A stretch of DNA of 64,000 bases from UBA7239 sp964509075 (GCA_964509075.1 CAZDWC010000007.1:1-64000); one strand, 5' to 3'; positions 8,281-18,078 are shown, numbered from the stretch's first letter. Notes: generated from the sequence alone by a model not told the origin. Made by a program: numbers and translations.

Positions 8281-11200
8281 ACCGTTTTCTCAATCTCATT
8301 ATCGACCGCAGTCGCACGACGCTGAGTTTATTGGCGTTGTTGATGATTGTCGGCATTTACGCCTATCGCCACCTGCCGGTGGAAACCACGCCCACCATTG
8401 ATACGCCCTACATTTCCATCGCCATCGTGCTGGAAGGCGTATCGCCACAGGACGGCGTGCGTCTGCTGATCAAGCCGTGTGAAGTCGAATTGCGCAGCAT
8501 TGACGGCGTGAAGGAAATTACCGCGCGCGGCATGGAGAATGCCGTCAACATCGTGGTTGAACTCAACAACGATGCCAATATTCCGAAAGCGATGGCGGAT
8601 ATACGCGCGGCAGTTGATCGCGCGCGCGGTGAATTTCCGCAGGAAGCCAAGGAGCCGATTATTCGCGAAATCACCTCGGCAGAATTTCCGGCCATTGTCA
8701 TGAGCCTGGTGGGCAAGAACGTGCAGGAGCGTGACATTTACAATCACGCGCAGGCATTGCGCCGCAAAATCCAGACAGTACCGAACGTACTGGAGGCCAA
8801 GCTCACCGGCAATCGCGAAGAAGTGCTGGAAGCGGTGATTGATCGCAACAAACTCACCGCCTACGGCATTACCGGATCGGAATTGATCCAGGCCGTCAGC
8901 GCCAACAACCTGCTGGTGCCTGCAGGTGAAATCGATACCGGACGCGGGCGTTTTTCCGTCAAACTGCCCGGCCTGATCGAAAGCTACGACGATCTTATCC
9001 GCCTGCCGATCAAGGCATCCACGGAAGGTGTTGTCACGCTCGGCGATGTGGCGGAAATTCGCCGCACATTCAAGGACGCCACCACCATCACGCGCGTCAA
9101 TGGCATGCCGGCAATCGCTATCGAAGTAAACAAGCGCAACGGCAGCAACATGATCGAAGTGGCGAATGCCGTGCGCGAACTGGTAGAGCGTGAACGCCGC
9201 AACATGCCCGACGGCATTGATGTGGTAACCACGTTTGACCAGACGCCGTTTTCCCTGCAGATGGTGTCGGAACTCGAAGGCAACATTCTCGCCGCGCTGG
9301 TGCTGGTGTTGGTGGTTGTTGTGGCGGCGCTGGGCATGCGCTCGGCATTGCTCGTCAGTCTCGGTGTGCCGGTGGCGTCATTGGGCGGCGTTGCCGTGAT
9401 CTATTTCCTTGGCTACTCGTTCAACTTCATGGTGTTGTTCGGTTTGCTGCTCGCGATCGGCATGATCGTCGATGGCGCCATCGTGATTGCCGAATATGCC
9501 GACTGCAAAATGGCGGATGGTCTGTCGCCGCGCGATGCGTATATCGCCGCTTCCGTGCGCATGTTTGCACCAGCAACGGCTTCCATGCTCACCACCCTGT
9601 GCGCATTTCTGCCGCTGATGTTCTGGCCGGGCATGGATGGTGCGTTCATGCGCATACTGCCGGTAACCGTGTTTGCCGTATTGTCGTGGTCGATAACCTT
9701 TGCGCTGGTATTTTTGCCGGTGCTGGGCGCGATGTTCGGCAAGGCGGAAATGGATGAAGAGACCATCGAGAACCTGCGCACACTGGAACACGATGATCCG
9801 CGCAAGCTGGGCGGCATTACCGGACACTATGCGCGACTGATCGAGCAGGTATTGCACAAGCCGGTGTTGTCGCTGGTGGTGTCGGTCGCCATGCTGATTG
9901 GCATTTTCGTGCTGTACGGTCATTTCAACGCAGGCACCGTGCACTTTACCGAATCGGAAAGCGAACACGGCGAAGTCAATGTCAGTGCCAAAGGCAACTT
10001 GTCGGCACAAGAGTCTGCCGCACTGGTGCTGGAAGTGGAAAAAATCGTGCGCGCGACAGAAGGTGTGGTGGCGGTTTATACCTCGGCGTTTCCGGTGGGT
10101 ACGCCGCAAAACCGTCGCAATGCTTCGGAAGATGAAATCGGCCACATGCTGGTGACACTGGAATCCACACACACGCGCGAACGTACAGCCAGTGAGATTT
10201 TCTGGGAGATTCGCGAGAAGACCGCGCACTTGTCAGGCATCCGTATTTTTGCCGACAAGCTCAAGGGCGGGCCGCCGATTTCGAAAGACATCCAGATCGA
10301 ATTGCGCTCCGACAATCAGGAGCTGCTGCAGGCAGAGGCGCGCCGCATTCGCAAATACCTGGAAACATCGGTCACCGGCATAGTAGATATTGACGATACC
10401 ATGCCTTTGCCCGGCATTGAATGGGAAATGCAGGTGGATCGCGAGCAGGCGGCGTTGTATGGCGCCAGTGTCGGCAATGCGGGTCTCGCGGTGCAGTTGA
10501 TTACCAGCGGGGTGCTGGTGGGCAAATACCGTCCGGATGATGCGGAAAATGAACTGGATATCCGCGTGCGCTATCCGCTGGAAGATCGCAATATCGCAAC
10601 GCTGGATGGTCTCACCGTCAACACGCCGCGCGGTGTGGTGCCATTGAGTAATTTTGTGAAGCGCGTGGCCAAGCCGCGTGTGAACAAGCTGCAACGCATG
10701 GACGGCAGTGGCGTGGTTTCCGTGTTTGCCAATGCGTCACTCGGTGTGTTGCCCAATGACAAGATTGCCGAGCTGCGCCAATGGCTGGAAACCGACGGGC
10801 AGGTGGATCCGAAAGTGAGCTGGCGTTTTCGCGGTGCGGAAGAAAACCAGCAGAAAACCATGCGCTTTCTCGGCATCGCCTTCCTGCTGGCCATGCTGTT
10901 GATGCTGGCGATGATGGTGGCGCAGTTCAACAGTTTCTATCAGACCTTTCTGGTGTTGTCGTCGGTGGTGATGTCCACGGCCGGCGTGCTGCTGGGCCAC
11001 ATGATCTTCCAGCAACCGTTCAGCATCATTCTCGGCGGTGTAGGCATTGTCGCGTTGGCCGGCGTTATCGTGCACAACAATATTATCCTGCTCGATACCT
11101 ATAATCATTTGCGCCGCAACCAGCCGGAGTTGTCACTGATCGAGACTGCTGTGCGCACAGGTGCGCAGCGTTTGCGCCCGGTGTGTTTGACGGTTATCAC

Positions 11201-11417
11201 GGCGGGGCTGGGTCTGATTCCGTTGGCACTCGGCATCAGTGTGGATCTGATTGGTCGCGATATCACCACGCGCGGCATGGTGGCCAATTACTGGAAACCG
11301 CTGGCGGCATCACTGGTGTATGGTTTGACGTTTGCCACGATACTGACACTGGTCATTACGCCAATGATGATGATCATTCCTGAGCGCTTGCGTCAGTGGC
11401 GGCAGGCCAGGAAATGA
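8277..11417 (+). CDS. RND-family efflux transporter, inner-membrane pump
   Basis: A 1046-residue proton-driven trimeric pump of the hydrophobe/amphiphile type (AcrB/MexB relatives). An N-terminal helix (SRTTLSLLALLMIVGIYAY) and the DAxRxA-type porter start KPCEVELRSIDGVKEI are followed by helices 2-6, the second porter half and C-terminal helices ending near ITPMMMIIPERL. In helix 4 the usual double-Asp VDDAIV is VDGAIVIAEY: one proton-relay Asp is kept and the second is Gly, as in some heavy-metal-type pumps. The substrate cannot be read from the sequence. Operon with the adaptor upstream. Confidence 0.92.
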   Translation: MNRFLNLIIDRSRTTLSLLALLMIVGIYAYRHLPVETTPTIDTPYISIAIVLEGVSPQDGVRLLIKPCEVELRSIDGVKEITARGMENAVNIVVELNNDANIPKAMADIRAAVDRARGEFPQEAKEPIIREITSAEFPAIVMSLVGKNVQERDIYNHAQALRRKIQTVPNVLEAKLTGNREEVLEAVIDRNKLTAYGITGSELIQAVSANNLLVPAGEIDTGRGRFSVKLPGLIESYDDLIRLPIKASTEGVVTLGDVAEIRRTFKDATTITRVNGMPAIAIEVNKRNGSNMIEVANAVRELVERERRNMPDGIDVVTTFDQTPFSLQMVSELEGNILAALVLVLVVVVAALGMRSALLVSLGVPVASLGGVAVIYFLGYSFNFMVLFGLLLAIGMIVDGAIVIAEYADCKMADGLSPRDAYIAASVRMFAPATASMLTTLCAFLPLMFWPGMDGAFMRILPVTVFAVLSWSITFALVFLPVLGAMFGKAEMDEETIENLRTLEHDDPRKLGGITGHYARLIEQVLHKPVLSLVVSVAMLIGIFVLYGHFNAGTVHFTESESEHGEVNVSAKGNLSAQESAALVLEVEKIVRATEGVVAVYTSAFPVGTPQNRRNASEDEIGHMLVTLESTHTRERTASEIFWEIREKTAHLSGIRIFADKLKGGPPISKDIQIELRSDNQELLQAEARRIRKYLETSVTGIVDIDDTMPLPGIEWEMQVDREQAALYGASVGNAGLAVQLITSGVLVGKYRPDDAENELDIRVRYPLEDRNIATLDGLTVNTPRGVVPLSNFVKRVAKPRVNKLQRMDGSGVVSVFANASLGVLPNDKIAELRQWLETDGQVDPKVSWRFRGAEENQQKTMRFLGIAFLLAMLLMLAMMVAQFNSFYQTFLVLSSVVMSTAGVLLGHMIFQQPFSIILGGVGIVALAGVIVHNNIILLDTYNHLRRNQPELSLIETAVRTGAQRLRPVCLTVITAGLGLIPLALGISVDLIGRDITTRGMVANYWKPLAASLVYGLTFATILTLVITPMMMIIPERLRQWRQARK

Positions 11418-11474
11418 TCGTAGGAAGGATTTTTCGTGCAGGGATGCGCAACGAAGGTGGTTGGTGCAGGGTTT

Positions 11475-12548
11475 TTAGTGCAGCGCGCAAGCCTGGCGCA
11501 GCATTTCCTGTTCTTCATTGGTCGGAATCACAAGAATCCTGACAGTACTGTTCGCCGCAGCAATGTCCGTCGCCTGCGCAAGATTTTTTTCGCTGTCCAG
11601 TCCTGCTCCCAACCACTCGAGGTGTTTCACAATTCTTGCGCGCGTTTCGGCTTGGTGCTCGCCGATGCCGCCGGTGAACACCAGCGCATCCAGGCCCTGC
11701 ATTTTGCCGGCAAGGGTGGTGATGTTTTCCGCGCAACGCTGCACAAACAATTCCACAGCCTCCTGCGCTTCCACTGCAGGGTGAATGAGCAGTTCGCGCA
11801 AATCGGAACTGATACCGGAAATGCCCAGCAAGCCGCTCTGTTTATACAACAGGCTTTCCAATGCATTCACGTCCATGCCTTCACGCAACAGGTGCAACAA
11901 CACGCCCGGATCCAGTTGCCCGCAGCGCGTGCCCATCACCAGCCCGTCGAGTGCACTGAAGCCCATGCTGCTGGCGATGCTTGCTCCATGCTGAATGGCA
12001 CAGGCACTGGCACCGCTGCCGAGATGGGCAATGACAACACGCTGTTCTCGCAATGCCGGTTCTTGCGCGAACAGCGCGCCGCTCACGTAGGCGTATGAAA
12101 GGCCATGAAAGCCGTAGCGCTTGATGCCGCGCTCATGCAGGGCGCGCGGCAGTGCATAGCGGCGCGCAAGATCACTCTGTGTGTGATGGAAGGCGGTGTC
12201 AAAACAGGCGATGTGTCTGGCATCCGGCCATTGCTGTTGTGCGATCTCGATCAATTCGAGATTGAAGGGCTGGTGCAGTGGCGCAAGCGGCACCAGTGTC
12301 TGCAGCGCGTGCATGACATCGGCTGTAATCACAGTTGCCTGTGTGAAAAAATCGCCGCCGTGCACAACACGGTGCACAATGATCGCGGGCTGCCGGATGT
12401 TGTGGCGGGACTGCATCTGCCCGGCGATGTTCGCGAGCGTTTCCGCTGCGCTTTTGCGCGGCACATTCCAGCTTTCCAGCGGCTGCCCAGATTGAAACAG
12501 TGCGGCCTTGATGGTGGAGGAGCCGCCGTTGAGGGCAAGAATATTCAT
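11475..12548 (-). CDS. ackA: Acetate kinase
   Basis: Transfers phosphate between acetyl phosphate and ADP (or acetate and ATP). 357 residues, shorter than the usual ~400. Family marks: LALNGGSSTIKAALF at the N-terminus, CFDTAFHHTQSD, KRYGFHGLSYAYV, AHLGSGAS and VFTGGIGEH near the C-terminus. It overlaps the phosphotransacetylase stop by four bases, giving a classical acetyl-CoA/acetate pair. A homologue acting on propionate or butyrate is possible. It converges on the RND pump gene. Confidence 0.92.
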   Translation of the reverse strand: MNILALNGGSSTIKAALFQSGQPLESWNVPRKSAAETLANIAGQMQSRHNIRQPAIIVHRVVHGGDFFTQATVITADVMHALQTLVPLAPLHQPFNLELIEIAQQQWPDARHIACFDTAFHHTQSDLARRYALPRALHERGIKRYGFHGLSYAYVSGALFAQEPALREQRVVIAHLGSGASACAIQHGASIASSMGFSALDGLVMGTRCGQLDPGVLLHLLREGMDVNALESLLYKQSGLLGISGISSDLRELLIHPAVEAQEAVELFVQRCAENITTLAGKMQGLDALVFTGGIGEHQAETRARIVKHLEWLGAGLDSEKNLAQATDIAAANSTVRILVIPTNEEQEMLRQACALH

Positions 12549-13510
12549 GCTTTTTCGATGTGCACTTTCTTGAGTGTTGCCAGTTGCTGCTGTTGCTGGA
12601 CTGCAACCAGTGCAGCCAGTGCGGCAGAGACTACACGCGAGGCAACATTTTCTGCGCGACTGGTCAGCGCAACCGGAACGCGCGCGCCCATCACCAGGCC
12701 CGCAGACGATGCGTGACCGAGAAAGGTGAGCTGCTTGGCGAGAATGTTGCCGGAAACCAGGTCGGGCACGACCAGGATATCCGGGTCACCGGCAACCGGG
12801 GAGTCGATACCTTTCTGTTCGGCCGCTTCCAGTGAAATCGCGTTGTCGAACGCGAGTGGGCCATCGAGTATGGCGCCGGTAATCTGTTTGCGATCTGCCA
12901 TCTTGCACAATGCTGCTGCATCAATGGTGGACTGGATTTGCGGCTTCACTTTTTCCACGGCAGACAGAATTGCGACTTTCGGACAAGTGATGCCCAGTGC
13001 GTGCGCAAGATCAATCGCGTTCTGCACAATATCGCGTTTGGTGGCGAGATCCGGCTCGATGTTGATCGCCGCATCCGTCACCAGTAGCAGCTTGGGATAA
13101 TCCGGCACCGACAATACATAAACGTGACTGGCGCGTCTGGCGGTGCGCAGGCCGCAAGCCGGATCAATCACCGTCGACAGCAGTTCATCGCTGGAAATCG
13201 CGCCCTTCATCAGTGCGTTCACCTTGCCTTCACGCGCCAGCTGCACCGCCAGTGCGGCAGAGGCGTGGCTGTGTTCGGTTTCGATGATTTCATAATCACT
13301 GATGTCAGCCTGCAAATTGTCGGCAGCTTTTTGTATGCGTGCACGCGGACCGATCAGTACCAGATCTATCACGCCGGCCTGCGCAGCGGCGAGCGCGCCT
13401 TCCAGTGACAATTCGTCAACGGGATGCACTACGGCCATGCGTTGCCTGGGTTGGCGGCGTACTTGCTCGATCAGGCTGGCAAAGCGCGGATCAATCTGAT
13501 GGGAATTCAT
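12545..13510 (-). CDS. Phosphate acetyl/butyryltransferase
   Basis: A 321-residue enzyme of the phosphotransacetylase/phosphotransbutyrylase family, converting acyl-CoA and phosphate to acyl phosphate, which the next gene (ackA) uses for ATP synthesis. Marks: KVNALMKGAISSDELL, LLVTDAAINIEP, GPLAFDNAISLEAA, SPVAGDPDILVVPDLVSGN and FLGHASSAGLVMGA. The size and sequence resemble the short enzymes of polyhydroxyalkanoate-producing proteobacteria rather than the long E. coli Pta. It is first in a two-gene operon with a 4-base overlap. Confidence 0.9.
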   Translation of the reverse strand: MNSHQIDPRFASLIEQVRRQPRQRMAVVHPVDELSLEGALAAAQAGVIDLVLIGPRARIQKAADNLQADISDYEIIETEHSHASAALAVQLAREGKVNALMKGAISSDELLSTVIDPACGLRTARRASHVYVLSVPDYPKLLLVTDAAINIEPDLATKRDIVQNAIDLAHALGITCPKVAILSAVEKVKPQIQSTIDAAALCKMADRKQITGAILDGPLAFDNAISLEAAEQKGIDSPVAGDPDILVVPDLVSGNILAKQLTFLGHASSAGLVMGARVPVALTSRAENVASRVVSAALAALVAVQQQQQLATLKKVHIEKA

Positions 13511-13635
13511 GTGCGATAACTCTTGAGGTGATGGGCAACAATTGACGCGGAAGCATAGCAGGAAATATTTGAAACCAGTCAGCAGCAGGTCGACACAGGG
13601 ATACCTGATGGAGAGCTGCAGTGAGGTGCTGCGCG

Positions 13636-16434
13636 TTATTGCGCAACACCGGTTTCCTGTATGGATGCCCCGCTATAGTCGGCCTCCAGTGACAACACTT
13701 TTTCGCCTACCGCGGGGTTGAACGGTTCCGCATCGATGTAATCGGGTGCGTTATCGTTGTCATCGTCAAGGTCGGCGTTGTTGCCAAGGCCATCCGCATC
13801 GGCATCCAGCCATTCAGTCGCATCCCACGGGAACATATCCTGTAAATCCACCACGCCGTCGCCATCACTGTCCAGTTCAAGACCAGACCAGAAGCGTGCA
13901 AGAAGAATGCGTGCGGGGTCGCTGCTGTAACCGACCGCCACAATTCTTTTATCGGCTTGCATCAGTACCGCCACGCCATATTCATGCCCGGGTGCGTTGC
14001 TTACGCTGATGCCGTCGCCGCCGCCAAAGGTGGTATCCAGTGTGCCGTCGGCCATGTAGCGCAGCACGGTGAGTTCATCCGTCTTGTTGGCGCGGGAATA
14101 ACCCGCCACCAGTAAACGGTGATCTTCCTGCTCCAGTACGCTGTAGGCTTCGTCCCAGCTCGCCGTAACGGCGGTGGTCACCTTGCCGTCGCCGCTGAAG
14201 GACGTGTCGAGTGATCCGTCGCTGTTATAGCGCAACAGGGCAATGTCGTTGTTGGTGCCGTTGCCGCTCAGGCCCACCACCACCAGCTTGCCGTCGGTTT
14301 GCTGGATGATGTTCCAGCCTCTGTCGGTATAACTGCCGACAGAGGTAATAACGATGCCATCGCCATCAAAGCCGGTGTCCAGCGAGCCGTCCTCCAGATA
14401 GCGCACCATGGCTACCTCGTCATACGAACCTGATCGCGTGTAGCCCACGGCCACCAGTTTGCCGTCTGCCTGTTTTACCAGCCCCTGCGCACGTTCACCT
14501 TGCCCTGCAGTGATCGGCGTTGTGACAATGCCATCACCACCGAAGCTGGAATCCAGCGCGCCATTGTCGAGATAACGCACCACGGCAAAATCATCGTAGG
14601 TAGGGCTGGCCATGTAGGCATAGCCGGCGGCGACCAGTTTGCCGTCTGCCTGCTGGATCAGAGCGCTGGCTTTTTCGCCGGCAGTGCCTATCGCGGTGGT
14701 CACTTTGCCGTCACCGCTGAAGCTGGTGTCGAGCGAGCCGTCTGTATTGCAGCGCAGCAAGGCAAAATCCTGGGAGCCAGTGTTCATATAGCCAAATCCG
14801 GCAGTGACAATCTTGCCATCACTCTGCACAACGATCGCTTGTCCTCGGTCGTGATTGTTGCCACCAAAACTGGCTGTAAGCCAGCCATCCCCACTGAAGG
14901 TGGTATCCAGTGTGCCATCAACGCTGTAGCGCGCCAAAACCAGATCTTCGTAGAAATTGTCGGCACCCAGGGCATAGCCGACAACCACAATCTTGCCATC
15001 TGCCTGCAAGCTGGCAGCGTTGCTCAAGGCCGACTGTTTGGTGAAGTTGGTTGTTACCTTGCCATCCGTGTCGAAGCCGGTATTCAGTGAGCCGTTGGCG
15101 TTGAAATTCAGAACAGTAAAGTCGATCGAGTAACCGCCGTCACTGCGGCTGCCGACCAACAACAGGGAGCTATCGGTCAGCTGGATAATGTCGTTGGTAG
15201 AGTCGCTGATCGAAATATGCCCCGTCGCTTTGCCATCGGTATCAAAGCTGCTATCGAGCGAACCGTCGGCGTTATAGCGCATCAGGGCAAAATCCGTGTT
15301 GCTGCCGGCATTGCTGGAGCCTGCCACCACCAGCTTGCCATCGGCCTGCTGGATCACGGTGCTGGACTGGTCAGTCGTTGTCGCGCCGTAGGATGTGCTG
15401 ACAATGCCATCGGTATCAAACGTGGTATCCAGTGAGCCATCCAGATTCCAGCGTGCCACAATGAAGTCGCCATAGAGCGCGCCTGGTGAGCTGATGCCGG
15501 TTGCCACCAGCTTGCCATCGGCCTGCTGGATCAGCGTCGATATTTGCTCGTAATACGAAGAAGCGGTTGACGTATGGCTCAAGGTGACTTTGCCATCGCC
15601 ATCAAAACTGGTATCCAGCGAGCCATCCAGGTTATAGCGCACCAATGCCCAGTCCTTGTAGGTGCCTGTGCTGCCGACGCCGGTGTATTCCGTCTGTCCC
15701 GCCATTACCAGTTTGCCGTCCGCCTGCTGGATCAGGTCAGTGGCGTAACTTTCGCCGGGGGTGACTGCCGTGGTGACTATACCGTCGCCATCGAAACTGC
15801 TGTCCAGTGAGCCATCCGGATTGACGCGCGCCAAGGCAAAACGGCGGTTAACGCCGCTGGCGGGATTTGGTGTAATTCCCCCCACCACCAGTTTGCCATC
15901 GCTCTGCTGGATCAGGGCGACTCCAGTGTCATGGGCACCCAGTTCGATGGTCAGCCTGCCGTCGCCATCAAAGCTGGTATCGAATGAGCCATCGGTATTG
16001 AGGCGCACCACCGCAAAGTCACTTTGGCTCGTGGTGGAGAAATGGCTCCAGCCAGCCAGTACCAGTTTGCCATCGCTCTGCATGATCATGTCGACAGCAT
16101 AATCGGCGTTCGAAGCGACGGGGATCACTGCGCGGCCGCCGGCCCCAAAGCTGGTGTCCAGTGAGCCGTTGAGGTTGTACCGGGCAGCCGCAAAATCCAC
16201 GCCTGTATAGCCCGCCACGACAATTTTACCGTCCGGTTGTTGTACGACTTGCTGGGCAACATCATCCGTATCACTCGGCACGCCGATCGCCGGCGCAGAC
16301 CAGCCTTTGCCGTTGCCAAAGCTGGTATCCAGATCGCCTGGTGTCGCTAGTGCTTCCGTGGCGAAAAAAAACAGTGCTGCAGTGAATGGAGTCAGTAACA
16401 GGTGTGCAGGTCTTGGTGACAGGTATGGTTTCAT
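13636..16434 (-). CDS. Exported delta-60 repeat protein with acidic calcium-type repeats
   Basis: 932 residues. A signal peptide (residues ~1-30, ending ATEALA) precedes about 14 copies of a ~60-residue unit. Each starts near DGSLDTSFDGDGKVTT and contains IQQADGKLVVAG and FALVRYN-type strands, the pattern of the delta-60 repeat family, which probably folds as a beta-propeller or solenoid. After the repeats, DSDGDGVVDLQDMFPWDATEW and DADADGLGNNADLDDDND resemble thrombospondin type-3-like Ca2+ loops. There is no C-terminal anchor; the protein ends soon afterwards. A cell-surface or secreted role is likely, the specific function unknown. GAGG stands five bases before the ATG at 16434. Confidence 0.88.
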   Translation of the reverse strand: MKPYLSPRPAHLLLTPFTAALFFFATEALATPGDLDTSFGNGKGWSAPAIGVPSDTDDVAQQVVQQPDGKIVVAGYTGVDFAAARYNLNGSLDTSFGAGGRAVIPVASNADYAVDMIMQSDGKLVLAGWSHFSTTSQSDFAVVRLNTDGSFDTSFDGDGRLTIELGAHDTGVALIQQSDGKLVVGGITPNPASGVNRRFALARVNPDGSLDSSFDGDGIVTTAVTPGESYATDLIQQADGKLVMAGQTEYTGVGSTGTYKDWALVRYNLDGSLDTSFDGDGKVTLSHTSTASSYYEQISTLIQQADGKLVATGISSPGALYGDFIVARWNLDGSLDTTFDTDGIVSTSYGATTTDQSSTVIQQADGKLVVAGSSNAGSNTDFALMRYNADGSLDSSFDTDGKATGHISISDSTNDIIQLTDSSLLLVGSRSDGGYSIDFTVLNFNANGSLNTGFDTDGKVTTNFTKQSALSNAASLQADGKIVVVGYALGADNFYEDLVLARYSVDGTLDTTFSGDGWLTASFGGNNHDRGQAIVVQSDGKIVTAGFGYMNTGSQDFALLRCNTDGSLDTSFSGDGKVTTAIGTAGEKASALIQQADGKLVAAGYAYMASPTYDDFAVVRYLDNGALDSSFGGDGIVTTPITAGQGERAQGLVKQADGKLVAVGYTRSGSYDEVAMVRYLEDGSLDTGFDGDGIVITSVGSYTDRGWNIIQQTDGKLVVVGLSGNGTNNDIALLRYNSDGSLDTSFSGDGKVTTAVTASWDEAYSVLEQEDHRLLVAGYSRANKTDELTVLRYMADGTLDTTFGGGDGISVSNAPGHEYGVAVLMQADKRIVAVGYSSDPARILLARFWSGLELDSDGDGVVDLQDMFPWDATEWLDADADGLGNNADLDDDNDNAPDYIDAEPFNPAVGEKVLSLEADYSGASIQETGVAQ
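13966..16350 (-). repeat. Degenerate ~170-180 bp tandem repeats encoding the delta-60 units
   Basis: The repeat coding signature for GSLDTSF-GDGKVTT plus QQADGKLVVAG recurs about every 150-200 bases through the gene, about 14 times. The copies vary in sequence, so the array is old rather than freshly expanded, but recombination between copies is possible. Limits are approximate. Confidence 0.7.
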
Positions 16435-16616
16435 GGCTACCTCGGATCCTTAAGATGTGATGGTGATTGCGACAACCATGCAATGCTGATCGCATCTGCG
16501 AGAGCCAGGCTTGATCTCGCGCAAGGTGGGCGTCATTGCTATATCCGCAACCTGTCTGGTTCCGCTGCTGTTTTGCCATGACAATGGGCGCACGAAGGAC
16601 AATAGCGGGAACCGAC

Positions 16617-16913
16617 ATGAATGCACAGACGAAAACCGAAATCGAAGCCGCGGCTTTCCGGCGCTTGCTCGCACACCTCGACAGCCGCAAGGATGTGCAG
16701 AACATCGAACTGATGAACCTGGCCGGCTTCTGCCGCAACTGTCTGGCCAAATGGTACAGCGCTGCAGCACAGGAAGCTGGTGAGGCTGTGGATTACGAAG
16801 CGGCGCGTGAAATCGTCTACGGCATGCCTTACAGCGAATGGAAAGGAAAATACCAGCAGGAGGCGACGCCGGAACAACTGGCGGCGTTCAATGCGATGCA
16901 GAAAAAAGACTGA
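16617..16913 (+). CDS. DUF1244 family protein
   Basis: A 98-residue helical protein of the DUF1244 family, whose role is unknown. The conserved core NLAGFCRNCLAKWYSAA and the later YGMPYSEWK are both present. The ATG at 16617 gives the usual family length; longer in-frame starts upstream would add 27 unrelated residues. It converges on ubiG with no bases between the two stop codons. Confidence 0.85.
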   Translation: MNAQTKTEIEAAAFRRLLAHLDSRKDVQNIELMNLAGFCRNCLAKWYSAAAQEAGEAVDYEAAREIVYGMPYSEWKGKYQQEATPEQLAAFNAMQKKD

Positions 16914-17615
16914 TCAGGCCGGTTTCTGCGCAGCGCCGATGTAAAACACGGACAAGTCATCGGTGATGTTGACGCGCGCAAGGCCGGTAGCGGCGTCGAT
17001 GCCGCGGAAATCGAAACCGTGCAGTGTCGGTGGCGCAAAGCCGAGTTGCTGCAAGTGTGTCTGTAATTCTTCAGGTTTGATGAACAGATGCCAGTCGTGC
17101 AGGCCGCGCGGAATCTTGCGCAGCACATATTCCATCAGCCAGATCATCAGGATGCGCGCTTTCCAGGTGCGGTTCAGCGTATCGAAGAAGAACCACCCGC
17201 CGGGTTTCAGCACGCGATGGATTTCCGCCAGCGTTTGCCGCAAGTCGCTGACATGCTCCAGCACATCGACGCAGACAACTGCATCGAATTGCGCGTCGGC
17301 ATGCGGCAATTGTTCGGCGCGACCCTGGCGGTAGTCAATGGTGTAACCGGATTGTCCGGCATGTTGCTGCGCGGCAGCAATCGATTGTGCCGACAGATCC
17401 ACGCCGCTCACCTGTGCGCCGCGCGCGGCGAGAAATTCGCAGGACAAGCCGCCGCCGCAACCGACATCGAGCACGGTTTTTTTCTGCCAGTCCGGAAGGA
17501 AGCGATCAAAAAAAGCAAAGCGCGGCGGATTGAAAGTTTTCAGCTCGTTGAATGGTGCGCCGGGCGTCCACCAGTCGGCAGCGCGCTCGTCGTACATTTG
17601 CAGGTCGTTGGCCAC
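16914..17615 (-). CDS. ubiG: Ubiquinone biosynthesis O-methyltransferase UbiG
   Basis: SAM-dependent methyltransferase that carries out both O-methylations of ubiquinone biosynthesis. 233 residues. YDERAADWW near the N-terminus, the SAM loop TVLDVGCGGGLSCEFL (residues ~47-62), motif II DAVVCVDVLEHV, LKPGGWFFFDTLNRT, and the UbiG-specific EYVLRKIPRGLHDWHLFIKP segment implicated in membrane lipid contact. A HIT-family gene lies 18 bases upstream on the same strand. Confidence 0.92.
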   Translation of the reverse strand: MANDLQMYDERAADWWTPGAPFNELKTFNPPRFAFFDRFLPDWQKKTVLDVGCGGGLSCEFLAARGAQVSGVDLSAQSIAAAQQHAGQSGYTIDYRQGRAEQLPHADAQFDAVVCVDVLEHVSDLRQTLAEIHRVLKPGGWFFFDTLNRTWKARILMIWLMEYVLRKIPRGLHDWHLFIKPEELQTHLQQLGFAPPTLHGFDFRGIDAATGLARVNITDDLSVFYIGAAQKPA

Positions 17616-17633
17616 GCATCGCTCCGCTGTGTT

Positions 17634-18050
17634 TTACGTCGCAGGAAAATCGGCGAGAAAATTCTTGCCCAGTGCCACTGTGCTGGCGAGTAAAGCGTCT
17701 CCGTAAGTGGCGGCGGGCACCTTGCCCCATACGGGCGCAGGCCAGGCGGCATCGCTTTCAAAGCGTGCAATGACATGTACATGCAACTGCGGCACCATGT
17801 TGCCCAGCGCGCCGATATTCATTTTTTTTGCGCCGGTGTTGTCCTGCAGGTATTGCGCGAGCGCATTGGTTTCGTGCAGCAGTTGTTGCTGGTCGTCTGC
17901 GGTGAGCTCATACCATTCACGTTTGCTGTCGCGCCGCGGCACCAGCACAAACCACGGGTAGTTGGCGTCGTTCATCAGCAATAACAATGACAGCGGCAAT
18001 TCGCCGATCACGGTGCAATCTTTTTCCAGTTGTGCATGCAGTTGAAACAT
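17634..18050 (-). CDS. HIT-family nucleotide-binding protein
   Basis: A 138-residue histidine-triad protein. The family hydrolyses or transfers nucleotides via an H-x-H-x-H loop. Here the loop reads PQLHVHVIARF: the second and third His are kept and the first position is Gln, a variant that occurs in this bacterial subgroup. Other family features are the strand WFVLVPRR and the helix with the conserved LLHETNALAQYL. Same strand and direction as ubiG, 18 bases apart. Confidence 0.85.
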   Translation of the reverse strand: MFQLHAQLEKDCTVIGELPLSLLLLMNDANYPWFVLVPRRDSKREWYELTADDQQQLLHETNALAQYLQDNTGAKKMNIGALGNMVPQLHVHVIARFESDAAWPAPVWGKVPAATYGDALLASTVALGKNFLADFPAT

Positions 18051-18078
18051 TGAAGGTTCTCGTAAATGAGAGTGTTCG

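Noticed and set aside
14500..16102. Several plus-strand open frames with repeated AIGIKAGIQRAI-type patterns
   Set aside because: They are the mirror image of the delta-60 repeats; the periodicity is inherited from the sense gene.
13636..16434. Possible CRISPR-like periodic repeats
   Set aside because: The period is about 150-200 bp, the copies diverge and are coding in frame; no constant repeat/spacer pattern.
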